From positions 1,550,001-1,614,000 of the forward strand of contig NZ_JAXQNP010000003.1 in NCBI RefSeq assembly GCF_034427435.1: 64,000 bases of DNA, read 5' to 3'. Origin of the DNA: Nitrospirillum sp034427435 (GTDB lineage: Bacteria; Pseudomonadota; Alphaproteobacteria; Azospirillales; Azospirillaceae). The notes under the pieces are model-generated. The model saw only the letters and a program-made list of their open reading frames with translations, ran no database searches and was not told the origin of the DNA. This document shows, piece by piece, positions 44,628 to 52,907 of the stretch. Position 1 is the first letter of the stretch. Each line of letters starts with the position of its first letter. Both the position numbers and the translations under genes were made by a program.

Positions 44628-45377
44628 TCAGGCCCCGTAACCGCCGTCGATGGTCAGGACCGTGCCCGTGATGAACGAGGCGTCGGGACTGGCCAGGAAG
44701 ACGATGCCGGCCGCGACCTCCTCCGGCCGGCCATAGCGGCCGAAAGCGTTCTCCACCGTCTGCACGGCGGCGAAGGGGCCCTTGGCCGGGTTTAGGTCGG
44801 TGTCGATGGATCCCGGTTGCACGACGTTTACGGTGATGCCGCGCGCGGCCAAATCGCGGGCGGCCCCCTTGCAATAGCCGGCCACCGCCGCCTTGGCGGC
44901 GGTGTAGTCGGCCAGGCTCGGGAAGCCCACCCGGGATGCCACGCTGGCGCCCACCGTGATGATGCGGCCATCGTCCGCCAGCACCCGTGAGGCGGCGCGG
45001 ATGGCGGCGACCACCCCGGTCAGGTTCACAGCGTATTGCCGGGTCAGCGCCTCGATATCGCAATCGGGGTCATCCACGTCCCCGGTAACGAACATGCCGG
45101 CGTTATTCACCAGGATGTCCAGGCGGCCGAACTGCGCGGCCACACGGCGCACCAGCCCGTCGACCTGATGGGGATCGGCCTGATCGGTCTTGAAGGCCGC
45201 CGCGCGACCGCCCTTGGACTGCACGTCCCGGACCACGGCGTCGGCCAGCCCTGATGACGTCAGGTAACTGATCGCGACGTCCGCCCCCTGGCCGGCGAGG
45301 GCCCGCGCGGTGGCGGCCCCGATGCCGCGTGACCCGCCCGTGACCAGGGCCACCTTGCCCGCCAATTTCTGCGTCAT
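44628..45377 (-). CDS. SDR-family oxidoreductase
   Basis: A 249-residue NAD(P)-dependent dehydrogenase. Motifs are TGGSRGIG near residue 14, NNAGMF, the Ser of VGASVASRVG, Y-x3-K in YTAAKAA, and the C-terminus TGTVLTIDGGYGA. Closest in style to 3-oxoacyl-ACP-reductase-like SDRs of unknown substrate. Divergent from the Gfo/Idh/MocA gene with 174 nt between. Confidence 0.9.
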   Translation of the reverse strand: MTQKLAGKVALVTGGSRGIGAATARALAGQGADVAISYLTSSGLADAVVRDVQSKGGRAAAFKTDQADPHQVDGLVRRVAAQFGRLDILVNNAGMFVTGDVDDPDCDIEALTRQYAVNLTGVVAAIRAASRVLADDGRIITVGASVASRVGFPSLADYTAAKAAVAGYCKGAARDLAARGITVNVVQPGSIDTDLNPAKGPFAAVQTVENAFGRYGRPEEVAAGIVFLASPDASFITGTVLTIDGGYGA

Positions 45378-45551
45378 GACTATCGTTTCCGGGGAGAACC
45401 GAGGCGCAGGGTGCCGCTGTTCCCAAACCCCCGCTTGTACATTTCGCCCCCGATTTTAAATTGCGTGCGGTATCGCACCCGCCAGCGACTGGTTTTTGCG
45501 CCGTGCCGGGCGCTAAGGTGGGGCGGATGTGGGAATGCGACGGGGGCGGCA

Positions 45552-46478
45552 ATGCGTGTGGCGATGATTGGCCTGGGGGATATCGCCCGTAAGGCCTACT
45601 TGCCGGTGTTGGGCGCGCGGGGGGACCTGACACTGTCCCTGATGTCGCGGGACTCGGACAAGGTCCGGGCCATCGCCGCCGACTGGCGCGTCGCCCATGC
45701 CCACACCAACCTGGACGACCTGCTGCGCGATGGCCTGGACGCCGCCTTCGTCCATGCCGCCACCGCCGCGCATGAGGAATTGGTCACTCGCCTGCTGACG
45801 GCCGGCATCCCCACCTACGTCGACAAGCCCTTGGCCGACACGGCCGACGCGGCGGAGCGGCTGGTGAACCTGGCGGAGGCGCGGGGCGTCAGCCTGATGG
45901 TGGGATTCAATCGCCGCCATGCCCCGGCCTATGCCGCCCTGGCGGCGGCGCCGCGCGACCTGGTGCTGATGCAAAAGCACCGGGTGGACCTGGCCGACAG
46001 CCCGCGCACGGTGGTGTTCGACGACTTCATCCATGTGGTGGATACGCTGCGCTTCCTCCTGCCGGCGCCGGTGCGCGACCTGCGGGTGGACGCCCGGGTG
46101 GTCGATGGGCTGCTGCACCATGTGGTGCTGACACTAGCGGGGGGCGCCGGCGCCAGCGCCTGCACCGCCATCGGCACCATGAACCGCGTCGCCGGCGTGA
46201 ATGAAGAGGTGCTGGAGGTCTCGGGCATGGACCATCAGGGCCAAGCCCTGCGGCACCGCATCGTCGACATGGCGGACATCCACATCGCCGAGGCCGGCAC
46301 CCATATCGGCTCCCGCAGGGGCGATTGGACGCCCGTGTCCGCCCAGCGCGGCATCCACCAGGCGGTGGAGCATTTCCTGTCCGCATTGCGCGCCGGCCGA
46401 ACCCTGAGCGCCCGCGACGCGCTGGAAACCCATCGCCTTTGCGAGACGGTGGTGCGCCAGATTCAGGCGGCGGGCTGA
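45552..46478 (+). CDS. Gfo/Idh/MocA-family oxidoreductase
   Basis: A 308-residue NAD(P)-dependent oxidoreductase. The N-terminal Rossmann fold starts MRVAMIGLGDIARKAYLPVL; the family motif is in GIPTYVDKPLADTADAAERL (the EKP-like DKP Lys), followed by GFNRRHAPAYA. The C-terminal domain is shorter than in most members (usually about 330-380). The ATG at 45552 was chosen because the Rossmann motif starts there. It probably acts on a sugar or cyclitol. The gene ends next to a palindromic intergenic region. Confidence 0.88.
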   Translation: MRVAMIGLGDIARKAYLPVLGARGDLTLSLMSRDSDKVRAIAADWRVAHAHTNLDDLLRDGLDAAFVHAATAAHEELVTRLLTAGIPTYVDKPLADTADAAERLVNLAEARGVSLMVGFNRRHAPAYAALAAAPRDLVLMQKHRVDLADSPRTVVFDDFIHVVDTLRFLLPAPVRDLRVDARVVDGLLHHVVLTLAGGAGASACTAIGTMNRVAGVNEEVLEVSGMDHQGQALRHRIVDMADIHIAEAGTHIGSRRGDWTPVSAQRGIHQAVEHFLSALRAGRTLSARDALETHRLCETVVRQIQAAG

Positions 46479-46481
46479 TAC

Positions 46482-46629
46482 CAGCGGCACGAGACAGTGA
46501 CTCGTGCCGCTGTAGGCCCCGACCGGGGCCGCCGGAGCGAGCACCGCAGGGCGCAGCGAGGACAAGCCTAGGCGGACGGATGTCCGCCGCCCGGCGACTG
46601 AGGGTGCATTTGAACGGTCACGTTCAAAT
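46482..46629. repeat. Array of palindromes between convergent genes
   Basis: Several hairpins are packed in about 150 nt: CAGCGGCACGAG/CTCGTGCCGCTG (46482-46493 with 46501-46512), GGCCCC/GGGGCC just after, GGCGGAC/GTCCGCC at 46571-46588, and ATTTGAACG/CGTTCAAAT (46608-46616 with 46621-46629). The last overlaps the MFS stop region. The packing resembles a repeated intergenic element (REP/RIME-like) of the genome; only one copy is visible here. The first stem may serve as terminator for the oxidoreductase gene. Confidence 0.5.
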
Positions 46630-48033
46630 CCCGCGCGTATGAGGCTTCACCGTCAGGCGCAGGAAGCTGGCGACGCTGGCCGCGCCCGCGGCGAAGGCGC
46701 CCAGCCACAGCGCCAGGATGGCGCCATAGGTCAGGTCATGGTTGGCCAGCAGGCCGAAGCAGGCGGCGGTCAAGGCGGCGCCTGTCGACTGGCCTATCAG
46801 CCGCGCGGTGGCGACGATGCCGCTGGCCCCGCCGCTGCGGTGCAGGGGGGCGCTGCTCATCAGGGCCTTCAGGTTGGGCGACTGGAAAAAGCCGAAGCCG
46901 GCGCCGCAGACGCCCAACCGCCAGGCGATGTCCAGGCTGGACGGGTTGGCCGGCATCGTCGCGGTGAGCATCAAGCCCAGGCACAGCATGGCCAGCCCCA
47001 GGCCGCCCAGGATGCCGGCCGAGTAGCGGTCGGACAGCTTGCCGGCGATGGGCGCCATCACCGCCACCACCACCGACCAGGGCGTGATCAGCAGGCCGGT
47101 TTCCACTGCCGACCGGCCCATGACCGATTGGAACAGGAAGGGCAGGGCGACGAAGGCCAGCCCCTGGGCGACGAAGGTGCAGACCGACGTCAGCGCCGAC
47201 AGGGCAAAGACCCGGTTGCGGAACAGGTCCACGGCCAGCATGGGCGCCGGATGGCCCCGCTGGCGCCGCAACAGCAGGGCGCCGCAGAGCAAAGCCCCCG
47301 CCGCCTCCGCCGCCACCCGGGGCCAGGCGGCCGCGTGCGCCACCTCTCCCATCCCCAGCACCAGCAGGGAGAACAGGCCGGCCGTCAGCACGGCGGCGAT
47401 GCCGTCGAAGCGGTGGCCCAGTGGCGGAATGGCGGGCAGGGTCACGATGCCCAGCCCCAGGGCCAGCAGGCAGAAGGGCACGTTGACCAGGAACAGCCAA
47501 TGCCATGTCGTCACCGACAGGATGGTCGAGGTGACGGTGGGCCCGATGGCGAAGGAGATGGCGACCGCCAGGGCGTTGCGGCCAAAGCCCCGGCCCATGA
47601 TGCGGCTGGGATAGATATGCCGGATCAAAGCGATGTTGACGCTCATCAGCGCCGCGGCGCCCAGGCCCTGCACCACGCGCGCCAATTCCAGCAGCGTCAG
47701 GGACGGGGCCAGGCCGCAGGCCAGCGACGACACGGCGAACAGCATCAGGCCGGCCAGATAGACCCGCTTCTGCCCCAGCAGGTCGCCGAGCGAGGCCAGC
47801 GGCAGCACGGCGGCGGCCACCGCCAATTGATAGGTGTTCACCACCCACACCGAATCGGCGGCGGTGGTCTTGAGGTCCGCGGCGATGGTGGGCAGGGCGG
47901 TGTTGGCGATGGCGGTGTCCAGCGTCGCCATCCCCACGGCCGTGAGGATGGCGGCCATGGCCCAGAACCGGGGCCTGTCGGGCAGCCCGTCGGCGCTGGG
48001 GGCTTGTGGGGTGTCCATCACGTCTACGGTCAT
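46624..48033 (-). CDS. DHA2-family MFS drug exporter
   Basis: A 469-residue transporter from the ATG at 48033 (MTVDVMDTP). The predicted spans, and motifs TLDTAIANTALPTIAADL (motif D1 of the DHA2 group), SLGDLLGQKRVYLAGLMLF and ARVVQGLGAAALMSVNIALI (motif C region), match EmrB/QacA-type proton-coupled exporters. C-terminal sequence ends RLTVKPHTRGI. No membrane-fusion partner is adjacent. Substrate unknown. Confidence 0.9.
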   Translation of the reverse strand: MTVDVMDTPQAPSADGLPDRPRFWAMAAILTAVGMATLDTAIANTALPTIAADLKTTAADSVWVVNTYQLAVAAAVLPLASLGDLLGQKRVYLAGLMLFAVSSLACGLAPSLTLLELARVVQGLGAAALMSVNIALIRHIYPSRIMGRGFGRNALAVAISFAIGPTVTSTILSVTTWHWLFLVNVPFCLLALGLGIVTLPAIPPLGHRFDGIAAVLTAGLFSLLVLGMGEVAHAAAWPRVAAEAAGALLCGALLLRRQRGHPAPMLAVDLFRNRVFALSALTSVCTFVAQGLAFVALPFLFQSVMGRSAVETGLLITPWSVVVAVMAPIAGKLSDRYSAGILGGLGLAMLCLGLMLTATMPANPSSLDIAWRLGVCGAGFGFFQSPNLKALMSSAPLHRSGGASGIVATARLIGQSTGAALTAACFGLLANHDLTYGAILALWLGAFAAGAASVASFLRLTVKPHTRGI

Positions 48034-48165
48034 CGGGCTATCCCTGCCGGGGTGCCCTGCCTGGCACCTTTCTTGATCATTTTGGGATAGTCGAAGTTGG
48101 TCCCGCGCAGGCACGACGAAAGCGCTGGCGTGCCATGCCGGCGCTTTCGGCACAAGCGTATGGGA

Positions 48166-48597
48166 TCAGATCGGGTAGGGGGATTCGGCGCCGGCCAGCA
48201 TGACCTCTACCGCCGCCACGGCGGCCACGGCATGGCCCACCAGGCGGGGCTGGATCTGGGTGGGGAAGACCTCGGGCCCGATGATGCCCACCCCGATGGG
48301 CTTCATGAACTCCAACTGCATGCTGACCAGGGCGTCGCTGACCGACTGGCCCATGACGCGGCCGTGCGCGGTCTCGCCATGCTCGATGATGCCCAGCACC
48401 ACCACCGCGTCCACGTCGTCGCGCAGCAGCAGGCGCTTGGTGGCCAACGGCTTTTCGTATGATCCCGGCACGCGCACCACCGCGCGCAGGTCCATGCCGC
48501 GTTCCTTGATGGCCCCGGCGGCGGCGGCCAGCATCGTCTCGCATTCGTTCTTGTGGAAGGAGCCGACGACGATGGCGACTCCGCTTTTCTTGGACAC
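48166..48597 (-). CDS. ribH: 6,7-dimethyl-8-ribityllumazine synthase
   Basis: A 143-residue cytoplasmic enzyme joining 5-amino-6-ribitylamino-uracil to dihydroxybutanone phosphate in riboflavin synthesis. Motifs are IVVGSFHKNECETMLAAA, RVPGSYEKPLATKRLL (substrate loop) and the catalytic His in IIEHGETAHGRVMGQ. The sequence VPGSYEKPL/HGETAHG is nearer the archaeal-like form than the GAFEIP/HFDYV form of most bacteria, so it may be the second of two lumazine synthases. Other rib genes are not nearby. Upstream lies the MaoC gene on the same strand (84 nt). Confidence 0.85.
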   Translation of the reverse strand: MSKKSGVAIVVGSFHKNECETMLAAAAGAIKERGMDLRAVVRVPGSYEKPLATKRLLLRDDVDAVVVLGIIEHGETAHGRVMGQSVSDALVSMQLEFMKPIGVGIIGPEVFPTQIQPRLVGHAVAAVAAVEVMLAGAESPYPI

Positions 48598-48681
48598 GGG
48601 AAGGGTACTCCTGAGAGGGGGCCCGGGTAGGGTGCCGCCGCAGTATGGCGAAAAGCGGCGGCGGCGGGAAGATGGGCGGGC

Positions 48682-49161
48682 TTACGCGCCGGCCGGCCGG
48701 CGGAACACCACCACCTTCGTGGTCATCAGTTGCACCACCTCGTCCCGCTGGTTGCGGGTTTCGGTGCGGATGGTGACCATCCCCCGATCCGGGCGGGAGC
48801 GGGAAGGCCGCACCTCCAGGACTTCGCAATGGGCTTGCAGCGTGTCGCCGGGGCGCGTGGGGGTGGGCCAGGTCATCTCCAGGCCCGCGCCGATGACGCC
48901 GCCCGCGATGGGCAGGCCATCGACCATCAGCCGCATGGTGGTGGCCGCCGTATGCCATCCGCTGGCCGCCAGCCCACCAAAGAAACTGTCGGCCGCGGCC
49001 TCTTCATCCAGATGGAAGGGTTGTGGGTCGAACTGCGCCGCGAACGCCTTGATCTCATCGGCGGCCAAGGTGCGGGTGCCGGTGACATAGCGTTGCCCGG
49101 CGTGAAGGTCATCCAGGTACAGTTTACCTGGCTGGGACAGGGTGGCCGCCGTTTCGGACAT
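48682..49161 (-). CDS. MaoC-like hotdog-fold dehydratase
   Basis: A 159-residue protein counted from the ATG at 49161. The hydratase-2 motif is in FAAQFDPQPFHLDEEAAADS (catalytic Asp and His), followed by GLAASGWHTAATTMRLMVDG and RPGDTLQAHCEVLEVR, as in (R)-specific enoyl-CoA hydratases and MaoC relatives. It is divergent from the HxlR regulator and may be controlled by it through the palindrome at 49242. The acyl substrate is unknown. Confidence 0.9.
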   Translation of the reverse strand: MSETAATLSQPGKLYLDDLHAGQRYVTGTRTLAADEIKAFAAQFDPQPFHLDEEAAADSFFGGLAASGWHTAATTMRLMVDGLPIAGGVIGAGLEMTWPTPTRPGDTLQAHCEVLEVRPSRSRPDRGMVTIRTETRNQRDEVVQLMTTKVVVFRRPAGA

Positions 49162-49241
49162 GGATGGTGCGCTCCCCTCGCGGAATATGGTGTGGTTTGT
49201 TACTTGCAAAACGAAAGCGACTAGGTCTACAAGGCCTCGCG

Positions 49242-49258
49242 GCTTTCATTATGAAAGC
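49242..49258. promoter_or_regulatory. 17-bp palindrome in the MaoC-HxlR divergent gap
   Basis: A perfect inverted repeat GCTTTCAT (49242-49249), centre T, ATGAAAGC (49251-49258). It ends 19 nt before the hxlR-type ATG. A GAAAGC half-site also lies at 49213-49218. It is the best candidate in the window for the HxlR operator. Confidence 0.65.
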
Positions 49259-49277
49259 AACATAGGGGGTGTGCGTC

Positions 49278-49817
49278 ATGCAGCACAACAGCTTTGGCAA
49301 TCCGCAGTGTCCCATCGCGCGCAGCCTGGAACGGGTGGGTGAGTCCTGGAACATCCTCATCCTGCGTGAGGCCTTCCTGGGTGCCAGGCGGTTTGATGAA
49401 TTCCAAAGGAGCCTGGGCATCGCGCCCAACATGCTCAGCCGCCGACTGCGCGCCATGGTGGCGGATGGCTTGCTGGAAAAGCGGCCCTACAGCACGCGGC
49501 CCGTGCGCCATGAGTATCTGCTGACCCAGGCGGGGCGGGATTTCCGTCCCGTGCTCTGGGCGCTCATGGATTGGGGCAACCGGCATTTCGCGCCCGAGGG
49601 CCCTGCCGTCCACATTGTGAACAGCGCCACCGGCGTGCCCGCCGATCCCCTGCTCATTGACCGGGGCAGCGGTCAGCCCTTGGTGGCCCCCGCTTTCCGC
49701 GTCGTTGCCGGCCCTGCCGCCGACAGCCACACCCTGTCCATTCATCCCGTCTGGCCGGCGACCACGCCCGCGGAGGCGCCCGCCCCGGTTTCTGAAAAGT
49801 CCCCTCAGCCGGCCTGA
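49278..49817 (+). CDS. HxlR-family transcriptional regulator
   Basis: A 179-residue regulator from the ATG at 49278 (AGGGGGTG upstream). The HxlR pattern is complete: CPIARSLERVGESWNILILR (with the family Cys), EFQRSLGIAPNMLSRRLRAM, and LLEKRPYSTRPVRHEYLLT. A C-terminal tail of about 70 residues (PAVHIVNSATGVPADPLLI onward) is longer than in typical 110-residue members. Divergent from the MaoC gene, its likely target. Redox sensing by the N-terminal Cys is possible, as in other HxlR proteins. Confidence 0.9.
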   Translation: MQHNSFGNPQCPIARSLERVGESWNILILREAFLGARRFDEFQRSLGIAPNMLSRRLRAMVADGLLEKRPYSTRPVRHEYLLTQAGRDFRPVLWALMDWGNRHFAPEGPAVHIVNSATGVPADPLLIDRGSGQPLVAPAFRVVAGPAADSHTLSIHPVWPATTPAEAPAPVSEKSPQPA

Positions 49818-50191
49818 TTGCCCGTGTCCAACAGGGTGGGCCGGGCCGGCATGGCCGGATGCGCCAAGCCCAGGCGGGCGGCGACGCCGGCGCCATAGGC
49901 GGGATCGGTGCGGCCGAAATGGGCCAGCTGGCGCTGTTGCAGGGCCACCGGCATCCCCCGCATGCTGGCGGCGAGGTCGTCCATGAGAATGGCGCGCTGC
50001 GCCGGGCTCAACAGGCGGAACAAGGCGTTCATGCTGGCCATGGTGCGTGCTCCTTCGCTCATCGTGTCGTGCGTGGCCGGCGGGGTGGCCATCGGGTCGT
50101 TGGCGGCCGTGGCGGGGGACGTCGCCGCCTGGCCGGGCACGGATTCGACGCGCCCGCAGGTGATGCAGAACAGGGCGGGATAGCGGGCCAT
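49805..50191 (-). CDS. Hypothetical protein with CxxC motif
   Basis: A possible 128-residue protein. The ATG at 50191 (MARYPALFCITCGRVESV) is preceded by GAAGGAG at 9 nt. The N-terminal CITC may bind zinc. A Thr/Ala-rich middle is followed by a helical part (NALFRLLSPAQRAILMDDLA, RQLAHFGRTDPAYGAGVAAR). No family recognised. Its stop overlaps the HxlR gene by 13 nt (convergent). Confidence 0.55.
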   Translation of the reverse strand: MARYPALFCITCGRVESVPGQAATSPATAANDPMATPPATHDTMSEGARTMASMNALFRLLSPAQRAILMDDLAASMRGMPVALQQRQLAHFGRTDPAYGAGVAARLGLAHPAMPARPTLLDTGNQAG

Positions 50192-50331
50192 TCTCGTCAT
50201 CTCCTTCGGGGCGGGGCGGCACGATGGGCAGCATGACCGACGCCGGCTCACTTGGCTTGTACGGCACGGCGACCTTTTGTCCGTCTGTGTGGCGACATTG
50301 GGCCGCGCCGGTGGGCGCTGGAAAGATCCGC

Positions 50332-51378
50332 TTAGAGCGACAGGGTCAGGGCCGGCTGCGCCTGTTGGGCGAAGGCGATCAGGTCGGGCGCCGGCATGGG
50401 CCGGGCGTAGACATAGCCCTGGATGTGCCGCACGCCCATTTCGCCCAGGCGGTCGCGCGTCTCCCAGTCCTCCACCCCCTCCGCCACCAGCGATAACCCC
50501 AGGTCCTGGGCGATGGCCACGCTGGCGCGCACGATGGCGTCGGCGCGCGGATCGTCGCGCAAGGTGCGGATGAAACTCTGGTCCAGCTTGATGCCGGTGA
50601 AGGGAATACGGTGCAGCACGCTGAGCGAGGCGTAGCCGGTGCCGAAATCGTCCAGGTACACGGCCATGCCCGCCTGGCGCAGCGTGGCCACCGCCTTGTC
50701 CACCACATCGAAATGAACAATCGACTGGGTTTCCGTCAGTTCCACCCGAATGGCGCCGTGGGGCACGCCGTGCTGGTCGCACAGCGCGATCAGATGGTCC
50801 ACCAGGTCGTTGGCCTCCAGATCCTCCACCGACAGGTTGATGGAAATGGGAATGTCCAGGTCATGCTGCGCGCGCCAAACGGCCGCGGTGCGCACCGCGT
50901 GTTCGATGATGCCCTTGGTCAGCAGGCGGATCAGGCCGCCCCGTTCCGCCAGCCCGATGAACTGGCCGGGGGACAGCAGCGTGCCGTCGGCCTTGATCCA
51001 GCGGGCCAACGCCTCCACCGCCACCACCTGGCCGGTGTCGGCATCCACCACCGGCTGGAAATAGGGCTGGATCTCGCCCCGCGCCACGGCATGGGGCAGG
51101 CTGCGCAGGAGGCGCCGCTCCTCCGCCGAGAAACGCGCGTGGGGTACCAGGTTCCAGATGCGGCGCGCCAGGTGGAAGACCAGGCCGGCGATGGCCAGCA
51201 GCGCCAACAGGCTCAGCATCTCCCCCCGCGCCATGCTGAGGCCCGTCGCCTCCGCCACCACATCGCGCAACCCATCCCAGGTGAGAACCGCCAGCAGGAC
51301 GACCAGGACCGCCGCGCTGGCCAGCAGGTTGAACAAACCGCCGTCGCGCCGGGTGGGGAAGAGCGGGGACAAGACCAT
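50332..51378 (-). CDS. EAL-domain cyclic-di-GMP phosphodiesterase
   Basis: A 348-residue membrane protein with two predicted spans (about 14-34 and 52-70) and a short loop between, then an EAL domain from about 95. Catalytic motifs appear intact: VEALARW (the EAL Glu), NLSVEDL (Asn for metal), VELTETQ, LDDFGTGYASL (DDFG), KLDQSFI and VAEGVED, with QGYVYARPMP near the end. It should hydrolyse c-di-GMP to pGpG. No GGDEF domain. Monocistronic. Confidence 0.93.
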   Translation of the reverse strand: MVLSPLFPTRRDGGLFNLLASAAVLVVLLAVLTWDGLRDVVAEATGLSMARGEMLSLLALLAIAGLVFHLARRIWNLVPHARFSAEERRLLRSLPHAVARGEIQPYFQPVVDADTGQVVAVEALARWIKADGTLLSPGQFIGLAERGGLIRLLTKGIIEHAVRTAAVWRAQHDLDIPISINLSVEDLEANDLVDHLIALCDQHGVPHGAIRVELTETQSIVHFDVVDKAVATLRQAGMAVYLDDFGTGYASLSVLHRIPFTGIKLDQSFIRTLRDDPRADAIVRASVAIAQDLGLSLVAEGVEDWETRDRLGEMGVRHIQGYVYARPMPAPDLIAFAQQAQPALTLSL

Positions 51379-51554
51379 GGGCGCGCTCGTTCACGGGGAA
51401 TCTATTGCCAAACCCTATCCTGACCGGCGCGCTCGGTCTGTGACAGGCATCGCTGGTTGCGTCCAGCGCACTTCCCGCCTTGTCACCCCCGTTTCGGTGT
51501 CGGGCTGGCGGTCTTCCGCCCCCTCGACTGTCATCATCCTGAGATGCGCGTCGA

Positions 51555-52907
51555 TTATCGTCCGGCCGTTTTCTTCGCCGACCAACCGTCGGTCAGGGTG
51601 CCCAGAAAGGCGATGATGTCTTGAATCTCACGTGCGTTCAGCGCCGGCGCATCGCCCGGTCGCCGGCCGAACGGCGGTTCCTGGTTGACCGCCTCGGCCA
51701 CCCCGCCCCCAGCCACCGTGCCTTGGGCGGCGGCGGCGATGTCGTCAAACTTCATGACGCTGCCGTCGGGGCCGCGCGGATACCATTTGCCTGGATCGGT
51801 ATCCCGCTCCGCATAGAACTCCATCACCTGGCGCAGGGTGTGGAAAACGCCGTTGTGCATGAACACCTGGCGCAGGGCCACGTTGCGCAGGGTGGGGGTG
51901 CGGAAGCGGCCGCAATAGTCGGCGACGCCGGTGAAGTCGGTGCGCAAGGGGCCGCACAGGCCCTGGTCGAAATAGCTGGGGTCGGCGTTGGCCGGGATAT
52001 CCCGGTTGCGTGGCACGCCCAGGGCGATCAGGCCATAGTCGGTGAAGTGCGGCGGCGTGCCGTCCAGCCCCGGCCGGCTGACATGGCAACTGGCGCAATT
52101 GCCCCGGGCCGGGTCCTCGAACGCCTCCAGCCCGCGCCTCTCCTCATCCGTCAGCGTCGCCTTGCCCGCGAGATAGGCGTCGTACTTGCTGGTATAGGGG
52201 TGGAACAAGGCGCCATCCTGCTGGAACACGTCCAGCGCGTGCAGGGCCAGGTCCACCAGCTCGGCCCCGCCAGCCCCGCCCCGCATGACCCCATTCCCAA
52301 GGCCCACGGCGGCGCGCAGCTGGGCGCCATAACCCGCCTTTTCCAGGCGGGCGCCCAAGTCGGCGGGGTCGGTGTTCCCCATCTCGAACGGGCTGAACAG
52401 GGGAACACGGGCCTGTTCCCGCTGGCTATCCACCCGGCCATCCCAGGTCAGGCCGCCGGTGGGGCCGTTGTCGACGCTTTCATCCCCTTCATCTTCCGAG
52501 GTGCGGTAATGCTGGGCGAAGGGGGGCACGTCCTGCAGGTACATCAGCGACGGCACGGCGCGCAGGCCCGGCGTCTGGCCATCGGCGCCCCCCAGGCGCA
52601 CCGCCGCCCCGTCCGGCGGGCCGAAGGCATGCGCCGGGTCGTGGCAACTGGCGCAGGCGAGGGTGCCGCTGGCCGACAGGCGCGGGTCGAAGAACAGTTG
52701 CCGTCCCACCTCCGCCAGGGCCGCCGCCTGCCGCCGCGCCTCCTCCCGGCTCATGCCTTGCGCCGGGGTGGTGGTGGGCATCAAGCTTGCCGCCCCGGCC
52801 AGCCAAATTGCCGCGCCCAATCCAAGGGCGCGGTGCCAGGGGATGCGTTTTTCCGCGCGTCCGTATAAGAGCGTTACCAAAGGCGAGACAATGAAGAAGG
52901 GGAACAT
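51555..52907 (-). CDS. Di-haem cytochrome c peroxidase (CcpA/MauG-like)
   Basis: About 450 residues, start uncertain. Two CxxCH haem sites are present: LACASCHDPAHAFG and GNCASCHVSRPG. The family features TWDGRVDS, SPFEMG and KFRTPTLRN-like FRTPTLRNVALRQVF are clear. A hydrophobic segment near the N-terminus (LGLGAAIWLAGAASLM) is an export signal. The ATG at 52907 (MFPFFIV) gives a leader but overlaps, 5' to 5', the start of the divergent phosphoesterase gene by 17 nt; no ribosome-binding site is convincing. It should reduce H2O2 in the periplasm or modify a partner protein. Confidence 0.85.
   Translation of the reverse strand: MFPFFIVSPLVTLLYGRAEKRIPWHRALGLGAAIWLAGAASLMPTTTPAQGMSREEARRQAAALAEVGRQLFFDPRLSASGTLACASCHDPAHAFGPPDGAAVRLGGADGQTPGLRAVPSLMYLQDVPPFAQHYRTSEDEGDESVDNGPTGGLTWDGRVDSQREQARVPLFSPFEMGNTDPADLGARLEKAGYGAQLRAAVGLGNGVMRGGAGGAELVDLALHALDVFQQDGALFHPYTSKYDAYLAGKATLTDEERRGLEAFEDPARGNCASCHVSRPGLDGTPPHFTDYGLIALGVPRNRDIPANADPSYFDQGLCGPLRTDFTGVADYCGRFRTPTLRNVALRQVFMHNGVFHTLRQVMEFYAERDTDPGKWYPRGPDGSVMKFDDIAAAAQGTVAGGGVAEAVNQEPPFGRRPGDAPALNAREIQDIIAFLGTLTDGWSAKKTAGR

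Noticed and set aside
48598..48681. Possible FMN riboswitch before ribH
   Set aside because: The gap is only 84 nt and lacks the conserved FMN-element sequences; only a short GC hairpin (48634-48641 with 48655-48662) is present.
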